This document shows positions 54,850 through 62,091 of a stretch of 64,000 nucleotides of DNA, piece after piece. Source of the DNA: Oscillospiraceae bacterium (GTDB lineage: Bacteria > Bacillota > Clostridia > Oscillospirales > Acutalibacteraceae). A program made the translations under genes and the position numbers. Position 1 is the stretch's first letter. Each line of letters begins with the position of its first letter. The notes under the pieces are model-generated. The model was not told the origin of the DNA. It saw only the letters and a program-made list of their open reading frames with translations, and made no database searches. The stretch lies in assembly GCA_029219165.1 (NCBI GenBank), contig JAQXSW010000007.1, positions 124,001-188,000 on the forward strand, written 5' to 3'.

Positions 54850-56946
54850 ATGAAAAAAAGAAGATCAATAATATTAAATGCAATAATTGTTGTATGCTTT
54901 GTATTTTTTATTGGTGTACTTTTTAAAATCCAAATACTTGATAAAGACGATTATGAATCCAATACGGTTTCATCTACATCAGTTGTTGTAGATGCAGCCA
55001 GAGGAGAAATATTGGACAGGAATGGATCGCCTTTAGTAACAAACAGGCAAGGAAATTCAATTGTATTTAATGCAGCATTTTTTCCTTCAAAACAGGCAGA
55101 TAGAAATAAGGTTATTTATTCGTTAATAAAACTTTTTGAAAAGAACAATCAGGAATATATAGACAATTTACCAATTTACATAGATGAAAGTGGGAATTAT
55201 GCATTTGAAGAGGGCAGAGATTCTGATATTAAATGGCTTAAATCCTCAGATATGCTTGATTTAAATGATTATGCAACTGCGGAGAACTGTATTACTGCAC
55301 TTGTAAAAAGATATGAACTTTCAGAGTATTTAAAAGAGGACGCTTTGAAAATTGCATCTGTTTGTGTTGAAATGAGAAGAGTGGCTTTTTCAACAACATA
55401 TCCATATACATTTGCAGAAGATGTTCCGACTGAACTTGTGGCAATTGTTATGGAAAATAGCAATGTTTATGTTGGAGTGGAAAATTCGGTTGTTGCATAT
55501 AGAGAATATGCTAACGGAGCAATTGCTCCACATATTTTAGGTAGGGTTTCTGTAATTCACGCAGATGATTATGAAAAGCAGAAAGAAAAACTTGCTGAAA
55601 AGATTGATGAGGCAGAAAAGGCCGGAGCATCTGATGAAGAAATTGCTGAAATAAAGAGAAATGGATATACCATAAATGATGACTTTGGAAATAGTGGTAT
55701 TGAAGGTGCAATGGAAACATACCTTCGTGGCAAACGCGGAGTTAAAACAGTATCAACAGATTCAAGCGGCAAGGTAAAAGAAGAATATACTGTAAATCCT
55801 GAACAGGGAAACACAGTTATTTTAACAATAGATAAAAACCTACAAGAAGTGGCCCAAAAAGCATTGGAAAATAGAATTGCAACGCTGAATATAAATACTG
55901 ATCTTCCATATGCCGCAGCGGCCGTAATAGTTGAAAAAGTTAATACCGGAGAAATTTTGGCTTGCGCAACATATCCTTCATATGACAATTCAACTTGGAA
56001 TGAAAATTATTCAGAATGGGCAAATGACAGTCGTTCTCCACTTTGGAACAGAGCTTTAATGAGTACTTACGAACCGGGCTCAACTTTCAAGCCTTGTATT
56101 GCAATTGCCGGTCTGGAGGAAGGTGTTATTAACGAGTCGTACATTTGGAATTGTGTCGGTGCATACACATACTTCAGTGACCAAACTTTCTGGTGTGCAA
56201 ACCATACAGCACATGGTCCGGTAAATGTTGTATCTGCAATAAATAAATCATGTAATAACTACTTCTTTGAAACAGGAAGACTTCTTGGTATTGAGAAAAT
56301 GAATAAATGGGCTACGGCTTTTGGCTTTGGTCAAAAGACAGGTATTGAATTGCCTGAGGCTCAAGGAATATTGGCCGGAAGAGAATACAGGGAATCTCAG
56401 GGAGGAACATGGCAACCGGGTGACACAGTTCAAGCGGCTATCGGACAATCTGATAATCAGTTTTCATTAATTCAAATGTGTAATTATGTGTCTACTATTG
56501 CAAATGGTGGAACACGATATGTTCCTCATTTTGTTAAGTCAATTAAATCTTATGATTATACAGAAACGGTTGTGGATAAAGAGGCAGAAGTTGCAAATAG
56601 GATAGATATCAGTCCAAGTACCTTAAATGCAGTAAGACAAGGTATGCTTTTAGTTGGTACTGAAGGATTTTGTAAGAGTGCATTTGCCAATCTACCTGTT
56701 AAGGCTGCCGCTAAAACCGGTACATCACAGGTTAAGAAAATTATTGATGGAAAGAATATTTCCGGCTTCAATGGATTCCTTGTAACTTACGCTCCTTATG
56801 AAGATCCGGAAATTGCAATTGCTGTTGTTGTAGAAACTGCAAATACAGGTAGTTTGACAGCAGTTGTTGCAGCAGATATATATAGCTATTACTTCTCTGA
56901 AAAGCAGACTCAGTCAGTTCAGCAATATAATCAACTCTTGCCATGA
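54850..56946 (+). CDS. mrdA: Class B penicillin-binding protein (PBP2/MrdA type)
   Basis: Transpeptidase for lateral wall growth. It has 698 residues: an N-terminal membrane anchor (about 8-26), a PBP dimer domain (GEILDRNGSPLVTNR), then the transpeptidase with active-site PGSTFKPCIA (SxxK near 415), KSCNNYFF (SxN) and AKTGTSQ (KTG). Position in the mre cluster indicates the elongasome enzyme. A roughly 90-residue acidic insertion around 90-130 and a helical EKIDEAEKAGASDEEIAEI insert are seen in the non-catalytic part. It is followed 16 bp later by the minD-like gene. Confidence 0.94.
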   Translation: MKKRRSIILNAIIVVCFVFFIGVLFKIQILDKDDYESNTVSSTSVVVDAARGEILDRNGSPLVTNRQGNSIVFNAAFFPSKQADRNKVIYSLIKLFEKNNQEYIDNLPIYIDESGNYAFEEGRDSDIKWLKSSDMLDLNDYATAENCITALVKRYELSEYLKEDALKIASVCVEMRRVAFSTTYPYTFAEDVPTELVAIVMENSNVYVGVENSVVAYREYANGAIAPHILGRVSVIHADDYEKQKEKLAEKIDEAEKAGASDEEIAEIKRNGYTINDDFGNSGIEGAMETYLRGKRGVKTVSTDSSGKVKEEYTVNPEQGNTVILTIDKNLQEVAQKALENRIATLNINTDLPYAAAAVIVEKVNTGEILACATYPSYDNSTWNENYSEWANDSRSPLWNRALMSTYEPGSTFKPCIAIAGLEEGVINESYIWNCVGAYTYFSDQTFWCANHTAHGPVNVVSAINKSCNNYFFETGRLLGIEKMNKWATAFGFGQKTGIELPEAQGILAGREYRESQGGTWQPGDTVQAAIGQSDNQFSLIQMCNYVSTIANGGTRYVPHFVKSIKSYDYTETVVDKEAEVANRIDISPSTLNAVRQGMLLVGTEGFCKSAFANLPVKAAAKTGTSQVKKIIDGKNISGFNGFLVTYAPYEDPEIAIAVVVETANTGSLTAVVAADIYSYYFSEKQTQSVQQYNQLLP

Positions 56947-56962
56947 TTTTTGGAGGTTAAAA

Positions 56963-57685
56963 ATGGGAAAATATAAGAAGATATTATTCACCTCTGGAAA
57001 AGGTGGGGTTGGAAAATCCACACTTTCCACTACATTTGCAAAAATTTTAGCTGCCGACGGTAATAGCGTCCTTATGATAGATTTTGACATGGCGCTTAGA
57101 ACTGTTGATATTATGCTTGGTGTAAGCAGCATTGTTTTATATGACTGGAGCGATGTACTTAATGGTCAATGTACGCCGGACGCGGCAATAATTCATTCGC
57201 TTGGACCGGATTTAATTGCTGCACCACGAGGTATAATTTCAATAGATAAATATGACATAAAATCATTAGTTGCTCTTTATGAAGACAAGTATGATTACAT
57301 AATTATGGATTGTCCTGCGGGTGTTGGAGATGTTCTTGATGCAACACTGAATGTTGCTGATCTTGTATTAATTGTTTCAACTCCTGATTTGGTTTGTGTC
57401 AGAAGTGCTTCTGTGGCGGCATCAATGGCTGCAAAAGCAAATGTAGATTGCAGATTGATAATTAACAGATTTAGGAAGCGTGTTACCAATAATGGCCGTG
57501 CATTATCAATAGATGATGTTATAGATGCAACAGAAACTCAATTGGTTGGTGTGGTACCGGAAGATATGCAATTTTCGTTATCTCTTCTTAATGGGGAACT
57601 GCTTGATAAGAATTCAAAAAGTGTAAAAGCTCTTACTAGAATTGCTAAAAGAATCAATGGAGAGTATATACCACTTAAGGTGTAA
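56963..57685 (+). CDS. minD: MinD/ParA-family ATPase
   Basis: Deviant Walker A ATPase, 240 residues. It has KKILFTSGKGGVGKSTLSTTFA at the start, MIDFDMALRTVD and YIIMDCPAGVGD (switch II), and SIVxxTPD-like IVSTPDLVCVRSA. The C-terminus (VKALTRIAKRINGEYIPLKV) is basic and could form the amphipathic membrane-targeting helix expected for MinD. It ends the mreBCD-PBP2 run, where minC-minD sits in many Firmicutes, but neither minC nor minE is present. A MinD-like cell-envelope ATPase with another partner remains possible. ATG 56963 follows GGAGG. Confidence 0.82.
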   Translation: MGKYKKILFTSGKGGVGKSTLSTTFAKILAADGNSVLMIDFDMALRTVDIMLGVSSIVLYDWSDVLNGQCTPDAAIIHSLGPDLIAAPRGIISIDKYDIKSLVALYEDKYDYIIMDCPAGVGDVLDATLNVADLVLIVSTPDLVCVRSASVAASMAAKANVDCRLIINRFRKRVTNNGRALSIDDVIDATETQLVGVVPEDMQFSLSLLNGELLDKNSKSVKALTRIAKRINGEYIPLKV

Positions 57686-57843
57686 TCAATATATTGTGGT
57701 TTTTGCAAAATTCTGTTTGTATTTAACAAACTGAAGATATAAATTATAAAAATTTTATACAGAACTTACAAAGAGTGGTTGTAAATACACAAGGTTTATG
57801 TTAAACTGTAATAGTATTATAGGAACCAGGGGGCAAATTAATT

Positions 57844-58248
57844 ATGAATATAGCAATAATAGCACATGATGTTAAAAAAGAACTCATGACACAGTTCTGT
57901 ATTGCTTATTGTGGAATTCTCAGTAAACATAATCTTTGTGCAACAGGCACAACAGGAAAAATTATATCTGAGGCAACAGGTCTTGAAATTCAGAAGTTTT
58001 TAAGTGGCGCTCAGGGCGGAGAGCAACAAATTGCATCTCGTATTGCATGCAATGAAATAGATCTTCTCCTTATGTTTGGAGACCCACTTAATCCAAAACC
58101 AAATGAGCCAAATGAGGCTAACCTTTTAAGACTTTGTAATGTTCATAACATTCCGGTAGCAACAAACATTGCAACGGCTGAAGCACTTATTCATTCGCTT
58201 GCTCGTGGCGACCTTGACTGGCGTGACATAGTTAATCCAAAGAAATAA
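57844..58248 (+). CDS. mgsA: Methylglyoxal synthase homologue with altered active site
   Basis: Homologue of MgsA, which turns dihydroxyacetone phosphate into methylglyoxal. It has 134 residues; the fold signatures IALIAHD-type IAIIAHD, ATGTTGKIISEATGL, FGDPLNPKPNEPNEANLLRL and IPVATNIATAEAL are clear. Aligned by eye to the E. coli enzyme, Asp20, Asp91 and Arg107 are kept (D9, D80, R96). The catalytic Asp71 is Glu (E60 in GGEQQ), and His98 and Asp101 are both Asn (N87, N90). Activity is therefore doubtful. It is a single gene with its own terminator, placed between minD and an orphan gene. Confidence 0.88.
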   Translation: MNIAIIAHDVKKELMTQFCIAYCGILSKHNLCATGTTGKIISEATGLEIQKFLSGAQGGEQQIASRIACNEIDLLLMFGDPLNPKPNEPNEANLLRLCNVHNIPVATNIATAEALIHSLARGDLDWRDIVNPKK

Positions 58249-58260
58249 AACACAACATAT

Positions 58261-58300
58261 AGCGGAAACACGTAATTACGTCGTTTCCGCTTATTTATTA
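58261..58300 (+). terminator. Terminator after mgsA
   Basis: AGCGGAAAC (58261-58269) pairs with GTTTCCGCT (58283-58291), with an inner ACGT/ACGT pairing, followed by TATTTATTA. Confidence 0.82.
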
Positions 58301-58338
58301 TGCACTAATGATGAGTGGTTTTTTTGTGACAAATTCCA

Positions 58339-58368
58339 TTGACTTTTTTTAAAATCAGTGCATATAAT
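58339..58368 (+). promoter_or_regulatory. Promoter of the 122-residue orphan gene
   Basis: TTGACT (58339-58344), 18 bp, TATAAT (58363-58368), about 34 bp before the start codon. Confidence 0.78.
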
Positions 58369-58402
58369 GAAATTGCGATATTGGGTAGAAAGGAGAGTTT
58401 TT

Positions 58403-58771
58403 ATGGCTAATTATATTGGTTCAATATTAAGTAGTTATACTGCAAGCTCACTTATGAGCAACATCTCTGCACCTAATTACATGAACAATGCATCCTCACA
58501 AAAAACAGGTTTGGCTGCTTATCAATCAAATTTTGCAACAATTGCAAATGATTATAAAGCACTCAAAACTAAGAATTATGACGCATTGTCATCTTCTTAT
58601 TCCTACCTGAAAGAGGTTACATCCTCTGAGTATGCAACAGAATCTCAAACTTCAACCGACAAGGCTGAAAATGCAGATGCACAGAAAGAAATTACTCTTT
58701 CTGCAAATCAACTCTCCATGGTTTATGGAAAGTATGCATCAAATGCAAGATTCCTTGACATGTATGTATAA
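58403..58771 (+). CDS. Small orphan Ser/Ala/Tyr-rich protein
   Basis: I do not recognise this 122-residue protein. It begins MANYIGSILSSYTASSLMSN and is rich in Ser, Ala, Thr, Tyr and Asn, with no transmembrane helix, signal peptide or cysteine. The middle (about 25-75) and end (about 90-122, EITLSANQLSMVYGKYASNARFLDMYV) could be helical, a little like secreted helical hairpin or flagellar-type subunits, but no family motif is visible. It is a single-gene unit with a near-consensus promoter, an AAAGGAGAG ribosome binding site and a strong terminator, so it is probably well expressed. Confidence 0.72.
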   Translation: MANYIGSILSSYTASSLMSNISAPNYMNNASSQKTGLAAYQSNFATIANDYKALKTKNYDALSSSYSYLKEVTSSEYATESQTSTDKAENADAQKEITLSANQLSMVYGKYASNARFLDMYV

Positions 58772-58780
58772 TCCCAATGC

Positions 58781-58811
58781 AAAAAGCTCGACCTTTAGGT
58801 CGGGCTTTTTT
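58781..58811 (+). terminator. Terminator after the orphan gene
   Basis: AAAGCTCGACC pairs with GGTCGGGCTTT around TTTA, with one G-T pair, followed by TTTTT. Confidence 0.9.
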
Positions 58812-58887
58812 ATTGCAAATAAAGGTCTTATGTATTATAATTCTAAAAGTTATATTTATTTGATTACATTGTTATGGAGGCGTGAGC

Positions 58888-60243
58888 ATGGCTTTACTCA
58901 CACAGGCAATAAAAGGAACACAGGATACATTACCTAAAGATAGTTATAAAATCAGATTTGTTGAGCAGACTATTGCTGAAATTGCCGCAAATTTTGGTTT
59001 TAAAGAAATAAGGACTCCGGTATTTGAACATACAGAACTTTTTAATAGGTCTGTTGGCGACACAACTGATGTAGTTCAAAAAGAAATGTATACTTTTGAC
59101 GATAAAGGTGGGCGTTCAATTACATTAAGACCGGAAGGTACTGCCGGTGCAATGAGAGCTTTTTTAGAGCACGGTCTTTTTAATGAGCCATTACCACAAA
59201 AGGTTTTTTATCAGACATCTTGTTATAGATATGAAAAGCCACAGGCAGGACGCCTTCGTGAATTCCATCAATTTGGTGTGGAATGTTTTGGAACAGATAG
59301 TCCGGCCGCTGATGCAGAAATAATTTCTCTTGCAAGTGAAATATTTGGATTTCTAGGAGTAAAGGACTTAGAACTACAAATAAATTCTATTGGATGTCCA
59401 ACTTGTAGGGCTGAATATCAAAATGCGCTAAAGAGTTATTTTGCTTCAAGAAAGGATGAACTTTGCGGAACCTGTCTTGACAGACTTGATAGAAATCCTA
59501 TGAGAATTCTTGATTGCAAGAGTCCGGTTTGCAGTGAAATAGCAAAAGGCGCACCAACAGTGCTTGAATTTTTATGTGATGAGTGCAAAGCTCATTTTGA
59601 CATGGTTCAAAAATATTTGAAAGTAATGAATATTGATTTCGTTGTAAATCCGACAATTGTACGTGGGCTTGATTACTATACAAAAACAGTATTTGAATTT
59701 GTAAGTCAGGGAATTGGTTCTCAGGGAACCGTTTGCGGTGGCGGAAGATATGATGGCCTTGCAGAAGAACTTGGAGGAAATCACGTTCCATCCCTTGGCT
59801 TTGCAATGGGTATGGAAAGATTAATGCTAGTGCTTGAGGCACAGGGTATTGAACTTCCACCTGAAGAAAAGTGTAATCTTTATATTGCCCCGGCGGGAGA
59901 GAATGCATCGCTGAAAGCTGCGGAACTTGTAACGGCGCTCCGTCAAGAAGGCATATATGCATTGTTTGACACGGTTGGACGTGGAATAAAAGCTCAAATG
60001 AAGTATGCAAACAAAATAGGCGCAGAATATGTTGTTGTACTGGGTGACAATGAGATAGAAAGCGGTAAAGTTGAACTTAAAAATATGGAGTCAGGGAAAG
60101 TTACAGAAATGTCCCTTGCAACATTTGCTGATGATTTCTCCGGTGTTTCAATTCAACAGTCAGTTGCAAAACTTTCTGATGAATTTTCATCTTCTGACCT
60201 ATCAAATGTAGATTTATCGGCAATACTTGGAGGTAGTTTTTAA
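58888..60243 (+). CDS. hisS: Histidyl-tRNA synthetase
   Basis: Class II synthetase charging tRNA-His. It has 451 residues. Motif 1 region is IRTPVFEHTELFNRSVGDTTD, motif 2 is TSCYRYEKPQAGRLREFHQFGVE, the His-specific block is RGLDYYTKTVFEF and motif 3 is LGFAMGMERLML. The C-terminal anticodon domain is about 330-425, followed by an extra acidic tail. ATG 58888 is seven bases after TGGAGG; the in-frame GTG at 58882 is too close. No T-box precedes it. It overlaps aspS by one base. Confidence 0.97.
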   Translation: MALLTQAIKGTQDTLPKDSYKIRFVEQTIAEIAANFGFKEIRTPVFEHTELFNRSVGDTTDVVQKEMYTFDDKGGRSITLRPEGTAGAMRAFLEHGLFNEPLPQKVFYQTSCYRYEKPQAGRLREFHQFGVECFGTDSPAADAEIISLASEIFGFLGVKDLELQINSIGCPTCRAEYQNALKSYFASRKDELCGTCLDRLDRNPMRILDCKSPVCSEIAKGAPTVLEFLCDECKAHFDMVQKYLKVMNIDFVVNPTIVRGLDYYTKTVFEFVSQGIGSQGTVCGGGRYDGLAEELGGNHVPSLGFAMGMERLMLVLEAQGIELPPEEKCNLYIAPAGENASLKAAELVTALRQEGIYALFDTVGRGIKAQMKYANKIGAEYVVVLGDNEIESGKVELKNMESGKVTEMSLATFADDFSGVSIQQSVAKLSDEFSSSDLSNVDLSAILGGSF

Positions 60244-62030
60244 TGGATTTCATGACAGGCCTTAAAAGAACAAACTACTGTGGCGAAGTAGTGGATGAAT
60301 ATATTGGAAAAGAAGTTACAGTTTGCGGATGGGTTGCAAAACAGCGTGACCTTGGCGCGCTAATTTTCATTGATCTTAGGGACAGAACCGGTATTGTTCA
60401 GCTTGCTTTCGATGATACAACTGATAAAAAAATATTTGAGAAGGCTTTTACAGCACGTTCAGAGTATGTATTAATGGCTAAAGGTGTTGTTCGTGAGCGT
60501 TCTTCAAAGAATAAGGATATTCCAACTGGAAATGTTGAAATATTTGTAAACGATCTTAGAGTTCTTGGAAAGTCAGAAACTCCTCCGTTTGAAATTATTG
60601 AAGATTGTCAAACATCAGAACTTACACGTTTAAAATATAGATATCTTGATCTTAGAAGACCCGATTTACAGAGGAATATTCTTCTTCGTCATAAGATTAC
60701 AAAGATAACACGTGACTATTTTGATGAGAACGGATTTATTGAAATTGAAACTCCAATGCTTATTCGTTCAACTCCTGAAGGCGCACGTGATTTCCTTGTG
60801 CCAAGTAGACTTCATAAGGGTGATTTTTACGCCCTTCCACAGTCACCACAACTTTATAAACAGCTTTCTATGGTTGCTGGTTTTGACAGATATATGCAAA
60901 TTGCACGTTGCTTTAGAGATGAAGATCTCCGTGCAGATAGACAGCCTGAATTTACACAAATTGACCTTGAAATGTCCTTTGTTGAAATGGAAGATGTTCT
61001 TGCAATTGGCGAAGGTTACATGAAGAGAGTGTTTAAGGAGGCAATTGGAGTAGATATTGAAACACCAATTCCTCGTTTAACATATAAAGATGCAATGGAA
61101 CGATTCGGTTCTGATAAGCCGGATACACGTTTTGCAATGGAACTTAACAATTTAACTGATATTGTAAAAGATTGTGGATTTGGCGTATTTGAGTCTGCTG
61201 TAAATGGTGGCGGCTCTGTTCGTGGAATAACAGCAAAAGATGCAGTTAAAGTTCTTTCAAGAAAAGAAATTGATAAATTAACCGAAATGGCAAAGGGCAT
61301 TGGAGCAAAAGGTCTTGCATGGGTACGCTTAACTGATGATGGAGTATCTTCATCATTTGGCAAGTTTATTTCTGATGAAAAGATGAACGAAATTTTGAGT
61401 GTTGCCGATGCACAAACCGGAGATGTAATCTTAATTATAGGTGACACAAATAATGCACATGTAATGAGCATTTTAGGTGCACTTCGCCTTGAGGTTGCAA
61501 AGAAACTTAATATTATTCCAAAGGATAAGTTTAATCTTCTTTGGATAACTGAGTTCCCATTCTTTGACTATGATGAAGAACTTGGACAGTTCGTTGCAAT
61601 GCATCATCCGTTTACAGCTCCTATGGATGAGTGCCTTGAGTATTTGGAAACAGATAAAGCAAGGGTTAGAGCAAAGGCATATGACCTTGTACTCAATGGT
61701 GTTGAACTTTCGTCCGGCTCCATTCGTATTACAAATCCGGAACTTCAAGGACGAATTTTTGATTTGCTTGGTCTTTCTGATGAAGAGGCTCATGCAAAAT
61801 TCGGATATCTGCTTGATGCATTTAAATTTGGTCCTCCTCCTCATGGCGGAATGGGAATTGGACTTGATCGTCTTTGCATGCAACTATTGGGCTGTGAGAC
61901 ACTCCGTGACGTTCTTGCTTTCCCTAAGATTAAGGATGCAACAGAACCAATGACATCATGCCCGGCTGAGGTTGACAACGAGCAGCTCTTAGAACTTGGA
62001 ATAAAAGTTGATTTACCAAAAGAAGAATAA
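60243..62030 (+). CDS. aspS: Aspartyl-tRNA synthetase
   Basis: Class IIb synthetase charging tRNA-Asp. It has 595 residues: N-terminal OB-fold (TVCGWVAKQRDLGALIFIDLRD), motif 2 RCFRDEDLRADRQPEFTQIDLE, a bacterial GAD insert domain (about 290-410), and motif 3 GGMGIGLDRLCMQLLG. hisS-aspS is the standard Firmicute pair. The stop of hisS and the ATG share one base. The terminator at 62052-62087 closes the operon. Confidence 0.98.
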   Translation: MDFMTGLKRTNYCGEVVDEYIGKEVTVCGWVAKQRDLGALIFIDLRDRTGIVQLAFDDTTDKKIFEKAFTARSEYVLMAKGVVRERSSKNKDIPTGNVEIFVNDLRVLGKSETPPFEIIEDCQTSELTRLKYRYLDLRRPDLQRNILLRHKITKITRDYFDENGFIEIETPMLIRSTPEGARDFLVPSRLHKGDFYALPQSPQLYKQLSMVAGFDRYMQIARCFRDEDLRADRQPEFTQIDLEMSFVEMEDVLAIGEGYMKRVFKEAIGVDIETPIPRLTYKDAMERFGSDKPDTRFAMELNNLTDIVKDCGFGVFESAVNGGGSVRGITAKDAVKVLSRKEIDKLTEMAKGIGAKGLAWVRLTDDGVSSSFGKFISDEKMNEILSVADAQTGDVILIIGDTNNAHVMSILGALRLEVAKKLNIIPKDKFNLLWITEFPFFDYDEELGQFVAMHHPFTAPMDECLEYLETDKARVRAKAYDLVLNGVELSSGSIRITNPELQGRIFDLLGLSDEEAHAKFGYLLDAFKFGPPPHGGMGIGLDRLCMQLLGCETLRDVLAFPKIKDATEPMTSCPAEVDNEQLLELGIKVDLPKEE

Positions 62031-62051
62031 ATTTTCTAGGTTAAAAATAGG

Positions 62052-62087
62052 AAAAAACAACCCGCTCTTACGAGCGGGTTGTTTTTT
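62052..62087. terminator. Bidirectional terminator between aspS and the EF-G-like gene
   Basis: AAAAAACAACCCGCTC (62052-62067) pairs perfectly with GAGCGGGTTGTTTTTT (62072-62087) around TTAC, usable on both strands. Confidence 0.95.
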
Positions 62088-62091
62088 ATTA

